Shown: piece by piece, positions 1-6,800 of the stretch
How the letters are laid out: each line of letters begins with the position of its first letter
Numbering within the stretch: position 1 is the stretch's first letter
Assembly: GCA_964641945.1 (NCBI GenBank)
Contig: CAZXLQ010000266.1
Coordinates: 1-7,268, forward strand
Source of the DNA: JADIYM01 sp964641945
Lineage (GTDB): Bacteria > Acidobacteriota > Blastocatellia > UBA7656 > JADIYM01
Direction: 5' to 3'
Length of the DNA: 7,268 nt
The notes under the pieces: model-generated
Told to the model about the DNA's origin: nothing
Databases searched by the model: none
The model's input: the letters and a program-made list of their open reading frames with translations, nothing else
Program-made: the position numbers and the translations under genes

Positions 1-67
1 AGCGATAGGAACCGTTCGACCGTCCGTGGGACGCTCGCTACCGCTCGCGGCTCAAGAAACGGGGACC
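1..67 (-). repeat. REP-like repeat, copy 1
   Basis: This is one of four related elements in the window. Read on the minus strand it runs GGTCCCCG (67-60), a hairpin CCGC-GA-GCGG (about 51-42), the tetranucleotide GTAG (41-38) and a second perfect hairpin CGTCC-CAC-GGACG (33-21). By hand alignment it matches the reverse complement of copy 2 at about 62 of 67 positions, and the 37 bases from 31 to 67 are identical. It begins 14 nt beyond the stop codon of the response regulator gene and has the same orientation relative to that gene as copy 2 has to the hydrolase gene. It may extend left of the window. GTAG beside a hairpin is typical of REP elements; mobility by a RAYT transposase is inference. 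Confidence 0.8.
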
Positions 68-81
68 ACCTGAATGGTTCA

Positions 82-1563
82 CTACCCCTCGCGGTTCCCG
101 GCCGCCGCGATCGCGCCGTCGCGAACGAGCCGGGCGAGCAGCAGGACCGGCTCCAGCTCGCCGACGAGCTCCGCCAGCACCTCCGAGAGCGCCTTCGAGC
201 CATCTACGATCGAGCGCAGGCGTTCGAGGTGCGTGCGGTCGGCGTCTTCGACTTCCGGCTCTCTTTCGACGAATGCGAGCGCGACGGCGTGGTCAGGCGG
301 AAGCTCGGCGACGGCGTCGGCGAACTCGTCGAGCCGCTGATAGGCCTCGAGCAGCAGTCCCTGTGCGCTCGCGAAGATCGACCGTTCGCGGTCCGGCAGC
401 CGCGGAGAGAACTCGAACGTTCCCTCGTTCCACTCCGCAATCGCGTAGAACGCCGGCTCACCGGTTTTTCCGCACGCCACGGCATCGATCGGCCGACCGT
501 CCGCGAAGTACACCGTCGCCGTTCGACCGCGGCTCCGCAGCAGAAGCGTGCCCGTCCGGCTGCTGACCTCGAGCACCTGTACGACGTTCGCGAGTCCGAT
601 GCCGAGGTCGCCACCGAGCGCGGCGTACTCCTTGATGCGGCGCAGGATCCGCAGCACGCGCGCACGCAGCTCGGCCGGCCGCATCGGCTTGACCCAGTAG
701 TCCTCGACGCCGCGCTGCAGCGCCGCGGCGACCTCGAACTGATCGCCGCGTGCGCTGAGACAAACGAAGGGTATCGTCTCGATCGCCGGATCCGCCGCGA
801 TGGCGCGAAAGAGCTGGCTGCCATCCATCGTCGGCATCACGAGATCAGATATCACGAGCGCGGGCCGGGCAGCCGCGATCTGACCCAGAGCGGCGAGCCC
901 GTCGGTCGCGACGCGGACTTCGCATCCGAGCGTCTCGATCGCCGCGGCGAAGATCTCGGACTGATCGGCATCGTCCTCGACGAGCAGCACCGAGAGATCC
1001 GAAAAGTCCTCGCGGGGAACGTCGTGGTCGATGGAACCGTGTCGCCACGAGGCCACCGGCTCGGTTCCGGCAACGACGTCAGTCGTCGTCAACAATCCGG
1101 CAAGACGCTTGCGGTAGGCGCCATCCCGCGGACCGAGCGACGGCAATCGGCCGAGAAAGTCACGCGCCCGGATCGAATCCTCGCCGCGGACGTGGAACTC
1201 GACGATCTCGCGAGCGATCAGGAAGGCCCGGACGTAGGCCTGGCGCGCGATGTGCAGCGCGATGAGCCTTTCGAGGATGGGGATGCGCTTTGGCCCCGTG
1301 GCGAGCGACTCGGCGAGCGCTATGAAGTGGAGCGCGCTCTCGATGCGCCCCTGGTCGCGCGCTTGCTCGCCGGCGGCGAGCAGGACGTTGAGGGCCTTCG
1401 CGGTTTCGCCCGACGATGCGTAGGCCGTCGCGAGTCGCTCGGCCGCGGCGCCGTCGGACGGCCGCTCGGCGACGGCGTGTTCGAGCGACGCGAGGTCGCC
1501 GTCAGCGGGACTCTCCGGCTTCTGGAGCGGGCCGGTCGTTCGCAGTTTCGTGAAGAGGTCCAT
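82..1563 (-). CDS. Orphan response regulator: helical N-terminus, REC, PATAN/DUF4388
   Basis: This is a 493-residue cytoplasmic response regulator. Residues about 24-160 are alanine-rich helices resembling TPR-like repeats. Residues 191-308 form a complete REC domain: acidic pair E196/D197 in LLVEDD, phosphoacceptor D240 in VISDLVMP, switch residue S270 and conserved K292 in VKPM. Residues about 314-410 match the PATAN/DUF4388 pattern (GIGLANVVQVLEVSSRTGTL, then VYFADG and GTFEF). The tail at about 440-486, with a IVDGSKALSEVL pattern, resembles the small winged-helix extension often found after DUF4388. No classical DNA-binding output domain and no histidine kinase partner are visible, so the output is probably protein-protein interaction. 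The ATG at 1563 is chosen because AAGGA (1572-1568) sits four bases upstream and the family-like sequence begins there. The frame stays open for another 570 nt upstream, but that part is arginine-rich and looks like a high-GC artefact. Domain assignment is firm; the cellular role is unknown. Confidence 0.93.
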   Translation of the reverse strand: MDLFTKLRTTGPLQKPESPADGDLASLEHAVAERPSDGAAAERLATAYASSGETAKALNVLLAAGEQARDQGRIESALHFIALAESLATGPKRIPILERLIALHIARQAYVRAFLIAREIVEFHVRGEDSIRARDFLGRLPSLGPRDGAYRKRLAGLLTTTDVVAGTEPVASWRHGSIDHDVPREDFSDLSVLLVEDDADQSEIFAAAIETLGCEVRVATDGLAALGQIAAARPALVISDLVMPTMDGSQLFRAIAADPAIETIPFVCLSARGDQFEVAAALQRGVEDYWVKPMRPAELRARVLRILRRIKEYAALGGDLGIGLANVVQVLEVSSRTGTLLLRSRGRTATVYFADGRPIDAVACGKTGEPAFYAIAEWNEGTFEFSPRLPDRERSIFASAQGLLLEAYQRLDEFADAVAELPPDHAVALAFVEREPEVEDADRTHLERLRSIVDGSKALSEVLAELVGELEPVLLLARLVRDGAIAAAGNREG

Positions 1564-1567
1564 CGGA

Positions 1568-1585
1568 TCCTTGGCGCGTCGCGCC
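1568..1585 (-). promoter_or_regulatory. RBS with abutting perfect palindrome upstream of the response regulator
   Basis: On the minus strand AAGGA (1572-1568) lies four bases before the ATG at 1563 and is the Shine-Dalgarno sequence that fixes this start. Directly upstream, 1585-1573 is a perfect dyad GGCGCG-A-CGCGCC, 6-bp arms around one base. As DNA it could be an operator half-site pair. As RNA a one-base loop cannot close fully, but a shorter stem would abut the ribosome site. The RBS is well supported; any regulatory role of the dyad is inference. Confidence 0.55.
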
Positions 1586-1776
1586 GCTCGGCAAACTCGC
1601 GGCGACTTCTGGTGAGGCCGCCGGCGACGAGTCTCAGCGCCACGCGAACTCGACTCCCACGCTGTCCTGCCGGATGCAGGCGAGCATGCTAGGACAAGTC
1701 GCCCGGCGCGCGAAGCCGAAATCCTCGGCCGAACCCGTCGACGAGGTTCCGTGGCCGGCGCGGATCGTGGGACGAT

Positions 1777-1785
1777 TGCGATAAT
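1777..1785 (+). promoter_or_regulatory. Extended -10-like promoter element for the nuclease/hydrolase operon
   Basis: TGCGATAAT fits an extended -10 (TGn followed by GATAAT, one mismatch to TATAAT) in otherwise very GC-rich sequence. No good -35 hexamer lies 16-18 nt upstream, as is usual for extended -10 promoters. The start point would fall near 1792, giving a leader of about 50 nt to the CTG candidate or 84 nt to the ATG of the nuclease gene. The same TGnGATAAT pattern recurs before the kinase gene. This is a motif prediction only. Confidence 0.33.
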
Positions 1786-1833
1786 GCACGAGGCGTCGCA
1801 AGAGCAAATGAAGTCCGCCGCATCTGGTCGTCC

Positions 1834-1840
1834 GGAGGAG
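1834..1840 (+). promoter_or_regulatory. Strong Shine-Dalgarno sequence (GGAGGAG) upstream of the nuclease
   Basis: GGAGGAG is the best match to the anti-Shine-Dalgarno sequence noticed in the window. It is 35 nt upstream of the first in-frame ATG (1876), too far to serve it, but counted from GGAGG it is four bases from an in-frame CTG at 1843. It therefore argues for a non-canonical CTG start, or less likely serves a short upstream frame. Confidence 0.45.
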
Positions 1841-1875
1841 CCCTGATCGCGAAGAGTCGAAAGAGCCGGGTCTGG

Positions 1876-2391
1876 ATGGTCGTCTTCGCCGTGGCGGCGA
1901 CCGTTGCGATTTCGTTTCCGACCGGCGCTGTGTCCGGGGAAACACGGCGGCCAAAGCATGTCGTCGGGCAGACGTGGGTGGGACGGGTCGTCGTCGTTGC
2001 GGACGGTGACACGATAGAGGTTCTGCGCGACGGCCGGGCAGTTCGGGTCCGTCTCGCGGGCATCGACGCTCCAGAGGCGGGGCAGCCGTGGAGTCGTCGA
2101 GCCCGGTCGCGACTCTCGGAGCTCACTTTTCATCGTGCGGTGACGATTCTCGTGCGAGACGTGGATCGCTACGGGCGCGACGTCGTGGACGTGACGTGCG
2201 CCGACGGTCGGCGTGTCAGCGACGTGCTCGTGGCAGAAGGGCTGGCGTGGTTTTATTCGGCGTATTCGACGGACTCCGAGTTGAAGCGACTCGAGGCAGA
2301 TGCACGTGCTGCGCGACGCGGTCTATGGTCGGATCGAAGCCCGACGCCGCCGTGGCTGTGGCGGCAGCGGCACTCGAGACGGGCCCCGTAG
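1876..2391 (+). CDS. Staphylococcal-nuclease-like (thermonuclease family) protein, probably exported
   Basis: This is a 171-residue SNase-fold protein (PF00565 type) predicted to hydrolyse nucleic acid phosphodiester bonds using a divalent metal. The core at about 33-155 keeps the catalytic pattern of Staphylococcus aureus nuclease: D43 in ADGDT (equivalent to D21), R59 (R35), D64 and E67 in GIDAPE (D40, E43) and R101 in RYGR (R87). The ending PPWLWR is common in bacterial members. From the ATG at 1876 the N-terminus is a hydrophobic stretch without basic residues. Starting at an in-frame CTG at 1843 adds IAKSRKSRVW, giving a textbook signal peptide n-region next to a well-placed GGAGGAG. No ATG, GTG or TTG occurs in frame between the upstream stop at 1690 and 1876. 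The ATG coordinate is reported as the conservative choice. It is the first gene of a likely operon with the hydrolase 4 nt downstream. Family is secure; start and export are probable. Confidence 0.9.
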   Translation: MVVFAVAATVAISFPTGAVSGETRRPKHVVGQTWVGRVVVVADGDTIEVLRDGRAVRVRLAGIDAPEAGQPWSRRARSRLSELTFHRAVTILVRDVDRYGRDVVDVTCADGRRVSDVLVAEGLAWFYSAYSTDSELKRLEADARAARRGLWSDRSPTPPWLWRQRHSRRAP

Positions 2392-2395
2392 CACG

Positions 2396-3184
2396 ATGCT
2401 CGACATCCGGTATCTCGTCGCTAGCGCCGTCTCAGCGCTGCTGCTTCCATTGCTGGTCCTGCAGGGACGCCGCGTGCGCCGGACCACGCCGCGCCTTCCC
2501 GGTGCAGCCGGCCCGTCGCACGGTCGGTCGGGTGACGGGACGAGCCTCCTTCGGCTGCTCGTTGTCGGCGAATCGACGGTCGCAGGCGTCGGGGCCGCGC
2601 GCCACGACCTGGCGCTGACGGGACAGATTGCCCTGGCGCTGTCCGAAATACTCGACAGCACCGTGGAATGGCGCGCAGTCGGGGCGAACGGGGCCACAGC
2701 GGCCTGCACGCGCGAAGAGCTCGTGCCGGTAGTTCCGGCCGAGACATTCGACGTCGTCGTCATCGCGCTCGGTGTAAACGACGTGCTGAGGCTTCACTCG
2801 CCGGCGAGATGGCGGCGCGACCTCGGAAGACTCGTCGACTCGATTCGCGAGCGCGTCGGCTCAGTGCCTGTCGTCGTGGCCGCGATGCCGCCGATCGGAC
2901 GGTTTCCGGTGCTGCCGGAACCGTTGCGATCCGTGCTCGGAGCCCGCGCGGCGGCGCTCGAGCGGGCAACGCACGCGCTGGCGCGCGAAGCCGACCGGGT
3001 GATGGTCTGCACGGGCGTGCTCGAGAACGACGAGCGCCACTATTGCGAGGACCGTTTCCATCCATCAGAGCTCGGCTATCGGGATTGGGGGAGGCTTACG
3101 GCGACAGAAGTTGCCCTGGCGCTGAAAGGATCGCCGCCGGCGACCTATGCGGAAGGTCCCCGTTTCTTGAGCCGCGAGCGGTAG
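2396..3184 (+). CDS. Membrane-anchored SGNH/GDSL hydrolase (FeeA/FeeB-like)
   Basis: This is a 262-residue SGNH hydrolase, a serine esterase/lipase/acyl-hydrolase fold. Residues 4-22 are a hydrophobic helix followed by the arginine-rich GRRVRR, suggesting an N-terminal membrane anchor or uncleaved signal. The catalytic blocks are present: block I LLVVGESTVAG with nucleophile S60 (GES replacing GDS), block II around G96-G99, block III GVND (G126, N128, D129) and block V DRFHP with D219 and H222. The GES variant and spacing resemble the FeeA/FeeB-like subgroup; the substrate cannot be predicted. The ATG lies four bases after the stop of the nuclease gene with no obvious Shine-Dalgarno sequence, which suggests translational coupling. 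The last nine codons and the TAG stop fall inside REP-like repeat copy 2, so the C-terminal tail after about residue 253 is repeat-derived. Confidence 0.92.
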   Translation: MLDIRYLVASAVSALLLPLLVLQGRRVRRTTPRLPGAAGPSHGRSGDGTSLLRLLVVGESTVAGVGAARHDLALTGQIALALSEILDSTVEWRAVGANGATAACTREELVPVVPAETFDVVVIALGVNDVLRLHSPARWRRDLGRLVDSIRERVGSVPVVVAAMPPIGRFPVLPEPLRSVLGARAAALERATHALAREADRVMVCTGVLENDERHYCEDRFHPSELGYRDWGRLTATEVALALKGSPPATYAEGPRFLSRER

Positions 3185-3221
3185 CGAGCGTCCCACGGAC
3201 GGCCGACCGGTACCGATCACT
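3155..3221 (+). repeat. REP-like repeat, copy 2
   Basis: It has GGTCCCCG at 3155-3162, hairpin CCGC-GA-GCGG (3172-3181), GTAG (3181-3184) and hairpin CGTCC-CAC-GGACG (3189-3201), followed by a tail to 3221 that resembles copy 1 (about five differences in 30). The TAG of its GTAG is the stop codon of the hydrolase gene. Confidence 0.85.
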
Positions 3222-3245
3222 TCTGTCCTTCCGCAACGCCGAATC

Positions 3246-3307
3246 TGCGGTTTCAGGCACCATCCGCGGGACGCTCGCTACCGCTCGCGGCTCGAGGAAC
3301 GGGAACC
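3246..3307 (-). repeat. REP-like repeat, copy 3 (second tail type)
   Basis: In inverted orientation to copy 2. The minus strand reads GGTTCCCG (3307-3300), hairpin CCGC-GA-GCGG, GTAG (3281-3278) and hairpin CGTCC-CGC-GGATG (3273-3261). The hairpin arm differs from the other copies, yet all five pairs remain possible in RNA through one G-U pair. Its outer tail (TGCGGTTTCAGGCACC at 3246-3261) differs from the tails of copies 1 and 2 but matches copy 4. Confidence 0.82.
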
Positions 3308-3466
3308 CGGCGGCCACGTGCGCTCGCCGCTTACCGTACAGCGTCTTCGTTCAGCGGCCGGGTTGCATCGGCCGCCACGACCTAGCACCGGCTTCCATTG
3401 CGATCGGCGGCCAAGTGACGTTTGATGGAGGCAGCGTGGCACAGCGATGCTGAGGGAGACACACGA
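3308..3466 (+). other. Leader region of the DUF1508 gene
   Basis: This 159-nt stretch separates repeat copy 3 from the DUF1508 gene. It carries a plausible sigma-70 type promoter at 3398-3426 and the Shine-Dalgarno sequence GAGGGAG at 3452-3458. No other gene, repeat or RNA structure could be recognised in 3308-3397. Confidence 0.5.
3398..3426 (+). promoter_or_regulatory. Putative sigma-70 type promoter of the DUF1508 gene
   Basis: TTGCGA (3398-3403) and TTTGAT (3421-3426) are separated by exactly 17 nt, and each matches its consensus at four of six positions. Transcription would begin near 3433, giving a leader of about 34 nt that contains the Shine-Dalgarno sequence. Two 4/6 hexamers at ideal spacing can occur by chance. 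Confidence 0.38.
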
Positions 3467-3805
3467 ATGGCTGGAAAATTCGAACTCAAGACGGCGAAGA
3501 ACGGCGCGTATCACTTCGTGCTCAAGGCCGGAAACGGGCAGGTCATCCTGCAGAGTCAACTCTACGGTGAGAAGCGATCCGCCGTCGCCGGCGTCGAGTC
3601 GGTTCGCAAGAACTCGGCAGTCGACGCGCGGTTCGACCGGAGAACCGCCAAGGACGGAAGTTTCTTCTTCGCGCTGACGTCGACCAACGGTCAGGACGTC
3701 GGTAAGAGCGAGATGTACACAACGGCCGCGGCAATGGAGAACGGCGTCGAGTCCGTCAAGAAGAACGCCCCCGACGCGACGCTTGACGACCAGACCGGCG
3801 GCTGA
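3467..3805 (+). CDS. YegP-like tandem DUF1508 protein
   Basis: This is a 112-residue small soluble protein made of two DUF1508 repeats, about 3-50 and 54-101. The repeats align internally: FELKTAKNGAYHFVLKAGNG with FDRRTAKDGSFFFALTSTNG, then a serine-bearing strand (ILQSQLY, VGKSEMY) and a helix ending GVESVRKNS or GVESVKKNA. This is the usual two-repeat size of YegP-type proteins, whose biochemical role is poorly defined. There is no signal peptide or membrane segment. The ATG at 3467 is preferred over one at 3422 because GAGGGAG (3452-3458) is well placed and DUF1508 begins within a few residues. The lysine-rich composition and milder arginine content differ from neighbouring products. It appears monocistronic, with its own promoter candidate and a convergent downstream gene. 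Confidence 0.93.
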   Translation: MAGKFELKTAKNGAYHFVLKAGNGQVILQSQLYGEKRSAVAGVESVRKNSAVDARFDRRTAKDGSFFFALTSTNGQDVGKSEMYTTAAAMENGVESVKKNAPDATLDDQTGG

Positions 3806-3859
3806 ACCCGGGTTCCTGGCAGACGGGTGCATCCGCGTGCGCTGGCCGCCACGGTCGGA
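3806..3859. other. Convergent intergenic region without a clear terminator
   Basis: Only 54 nt separate the stop codons of the DUF1508 gene (plus) and the kinase gene (minus). A perfect palindrome AACCCGGGTT lies at 3805-3814, overlapping the last base of the first stop codon, but it has no loop and no T-tract. GTGCGC with GCCAC (about 3837-3852) could form a weak stem with one mismatch. No intrinsic terminator of standard form is seen on either strand. Confidence 0.5.
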
Positions 3860-6800
3860 TCACGTCCTGGCCAGTTCCAGCGCCCGGCTGCGCGACATGA
3901 CGAATCCAGCCCGTTCGGCGGCGTCGGCCTTCGCGCCGCCGAGAGACTCGCGCGAGCGCGAGACTACCGCGCTCATCGCAGCCCGTTCCGCCGGCAGCAG
4001 CGGAGTTCCGAGCCTCTCGCGCTCCGCGGCGGACACGCTCGCGAGCGTGAGCGCGCGTTCGTAATCTCCACGCGCGCAGGCAAGTTGCGCGTGCGCTTCC
4101 AGCGCATAAACGAGTCCGCGCTGGTCGCCGGTCTCCTCGTAGATCGCCGTCCCCTCGGCGAGGTGCGGAGCTGCCGCGTCGATCCGGCCGTCACCGATCT
4201 CGACCGTGGCGAGCTCGACGAGCGTCAACGCCAACCCGCGTTTTTCCGCGAGGCCGCGCCGCAGCGACAGACTCTCTTCGAGCAGGCGGCGCGCCTCGCC
4301 CCACTCCGAGCGACGCTTGGCGACGCTTGCGAGATTGGCAAGGGCATTCGCAATGCCGAACCGGTCGCCGAGTCGCCGCTTCAGCTCGAGGCACTCTGCG
4401 AAGAGGACGCCGGCTTCGCCTTCGCGATCCGCGTCGAGTCGATACGCCCCGAGGTTGAGCAACGCGATTGAAACGAGCTGCTCGTTCCCGATGCCGCGAA
4501 ACAGGGCGAGTCCCTCGGCGCTTGCCTCGGCGGCTTCGTCGAGCCGTCCCTGGTCTCGCAGAGTGATGGCGAGATTCGTGAGGGTGCGACCGAGCAGCTC
4601 GGCGTCCCCCGACGCACGCGCCAGCGCAAGGGCTTCGACATAGAGCGTCTCGGCGTGCTGGACGTCGCCGGCCATGTTCGCGAAAGCCGCCGCGGTTCGG
4701 AGCGCAAGGGCCTGCAACTTCGGGTCTGCATCCCCGCTCGCTGCGGCCGCGCGTTCGAGCCACTCGCGGCCCTCGCGAACGTATCCACGCAGCTGCCAGT
4801 ACCCGGCGAGGGATGCGGCAAGCTCCAGGGCTTCGGCCCGAAGTGTCGGCTCGGACAGGCTGAGAGAGAGCGCCGCGAGGAGCGCGTCGTGCTCGTCGCC
4901 GGTGCGTTCGATCCAGAGTGCCTGGTTCGGCCCGGACAACTCGCGAACGCACTCGCCGGCAAAGGCTCGCGCCCACGAGATGAACGCGCGGCGGGCCTCG
5001 GCGCCGTCGCCGGAGGCGCCGAGAACGGCGGCTGCATATTCGCGCGTGGTATCGAGCAGCCGGTATCGGGCTTCGCCCCGGCGTTCGTCGACGCTCACGA
5101 GCGATTTGTCGACCAGGCGGCTGAGCAGTCCGAGGGCATCGACCTCGTTGCCGGCAATGGCCATCACCGCGTCGAGGCCGAATCCGGATGGGAACAGCGA
5201 GAGCCGTGCGAGCAGCGCTCGCTCGTCGGGTTCGAGCAGATTGAAGCTCCAGTCGATTGCGGCGCCGAGGGTCCGCTGGCGCTCCGGCGTATTCCGGTCG
5301 CCGCTCGCATACGCGCTCAGCCGCTTGTCGATGAGCTTGAGGATCTGTTCGACCGAGAGGACTGTCACACGCGCGGCGGCGAGCTCGATGGCGAGAGGAA
5401 TGCCCTCGAGACGCCGGCACAATTCGACAATCGCCGCCGTGTTGCCGGGTGTGACCTGGAAGGACGGGCGCAACCGCCTCGCGCGGTCCACGAACAGCCG
5501 GGCTGCAGCCGATGCGAGCTCTACTGCATCCACCGAATCCACGGTCGTCTCGATCGCCAGAGGTCCAACGGGCCAGACGCGTTCGCCGGCGATGCCGAGT
5601 CGCTCACGGCTCGTGGCGATGACTCGCAATTCGTCGCAGGTGCGCGCGAGATGATCGACGAGCGCCGCGCAGGCGTCGAGCACGTGTTCGCAATTGTCGA
5701 GCAGGACGAGAGTCGGGCTGCCGGCAAACCCGGCGGCGAGGGCATCGAGCACCGGTGATTCGGGTGGCGCGACGATGCCCGCTGCTGTGGCGACGGTCAG
5801 CGCAACGAGCGCCGGGTCGGGAAGCGAGGACAGGTCTACGAACCAGACGCCGCCGGGGTGTTCGTCAGCCACTTCCTCGGCGACGCGCAACGCCAGACGC
5901 GTCTTTCCGATGCCACCCGGTCCGGTGAGCGTCACGACCCGCGAAGCCCGGACGATCTCTGCCAGGCGACCGGTCTCGGACTCTCGACCGATGAAACCGG
6001 TCATCGGCTGCGGCAGGTTGGACGGCACCGCCGAGCCCGCGGCCTTGGTCGAATCGGCATTTGACGAGCGTGCGGCCGGCACACGCGTCACGCGCAGCCC
6101 GCGTCGCGTCTCCGCAGCGGACCCTCCGTCCGTGCGGCCGTCGGCGGCAAGTTGGAGTATTGCCCGCAGCGCGGCCGCGGAATGGGGACGGTCCGAGCGG
6201 CTGAGCGCCATCGTGCGGCGCAGGCTGGCGGCGACCGCTTCCGGGACGGGAAGGGCATCGAGAACCCGATCGAGCGGATCGCCTCGGCCCTGCACGATCG
6301 CATCGGTTCGGTACAGGGCATCAGGAGGAGGAGTGCCTGACAGGAGGTGCACCATCGTGGCGCCGAGCGCGAAGAGGTCGGCGCGGACGTCGGTTCCCGA
6401 GCCGCGCAACTGCTCGATCGGCGCGTAGCCGAGCGAGTATCCCGGTACGCTGCGCGCTTCGGCCGAGGCGTCGCTGGCCACGCCTTTCGCGAGCCCGAAG
6501 TCGAGCAGGACGATTCCGCCGGTCGGCGTGAGCTTGAGGTTGTGCGGCTTGATGTCTCGATGCACGATCGGCGGTGAGAAACTGCCGAGGTATTCGAGTG
6601 CCGCGAGCAGGTCGTCGGCCCATCGGAGGACCGTCGCCGGCGGCCACGGTCCTAGACCGGCCTCCAGCCGCTCGTTGGTCAGCTCCTTCAGGTTCTGACC
6701 CGGAACGAAGTCCATGATGAGATACGACTTCGAGTCTTCGACGAAGAGGTCGATCACGACCGGCAGCGCCGGGTGGCGGAGTCCGTTGAGCAGGCGCGCC

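Larger units (their letters stand above)
1564..1875. other. Divergent intergenic region
   Basis: About 310 nt lie between the divergent response regulator (minus) and nuclease (plus) starts. On the minus side it holds the RBS and palindrome near 1568-1585, but no convincing -35/-10 pair; TAGCAT at 1691-1686 is the best -10-like hexamer and lacks a matching -35. On the plus side it holds an extended -10-like sequence at 1777-1785 and a strong Shine-Dalgarno sequence at 1834-1840. A short frame (ATG at 1784 or 1808, TGA at 1844-1846) encodes at most 20 residues without recognisable features. No RNA gene or repeat copy is seen. Confidence 0.6.
3148..3307. repeat. BIME-like inverted pair of REP elements
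   Basis: Copies 2 and 3 face each other. Positions 3155-3202 pair with 3260-3307 with about five mismatches in 48, around a spacer of about 57 nt. The order is GTAG (3181-3184), hairpin (3189-3201), spacer, hairpin (3261-3273), CTAC (3278-3281), which is the geometry of REP doublets (BIME/REPIN). A separate 9-bp perfect inverted repeat, TGCGGAAGG (3148-3156) and CCTTCCGCA (3227-3235), brackets copy 2. It lies just after the hydrolase catalytic region and before the DUF1508 gene, so its RNA could form a strong structure that terminates or stabilises the upstream transcript. No T-tract follows, so a classical intrinsic terminator is not claimed. Confidence 0.7.

Noticed and set aside
229..1692. 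Long plus-strand open frame opposite the response regulator
   Set aside because: Composition is typical of an antisense frame in high-GC DNA and there are no recognisable motifs; the minus-strand gene has full domain evidence.
1784..1846. 20-codon (or 12-codon) leader peptide frame before the nuclease gene
   Set aside because: The 1784 ATG overlaps the -10 motif and neither start has a good Shine-Dalgarno sequence; the product lacks attenuation features such as runs of one amino acid.
1564..2133. Upstream extension of the response regulator reading frame by 190 codons on the minus strand
   Set aside because: The extension is arginine- and serine-rich, shows no domain, overlaps the nuclease gene on the other strand, and a good Shine-Dalgarno sequence marks the ATG at 1563.
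2300..2395. Upstream ATG at 2300 as the start of the hydrolase
   Set aside because: It would overlap the nuclease gene by about 90 nt and add an arginine-rich segment before the membrane helix; the ATG at 2396, four bases after the nuclease stop, gives a normal anchor.
3246..3307. Possibility that the repeat is a small conserved protein-coding element
   Set aside because: Copies translate to similar arginine-rich peptides in several frames, but no shared start codon, ribosome site or frame is kept, and the conserved hairpins explain the similarity better.
3805..3814. Palindrome AACCCGGGTT as a terminator between convergent genes
   Set aside because: It has no loop, only 5-bp arms and no T-tract on either strand.
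4655..6428. Several long plus-strand frames opposite the kinase gene
   Set aside because: They are shadows of the kinase/ATPase gene: low-complexity R/S/A-rich products without motifs.
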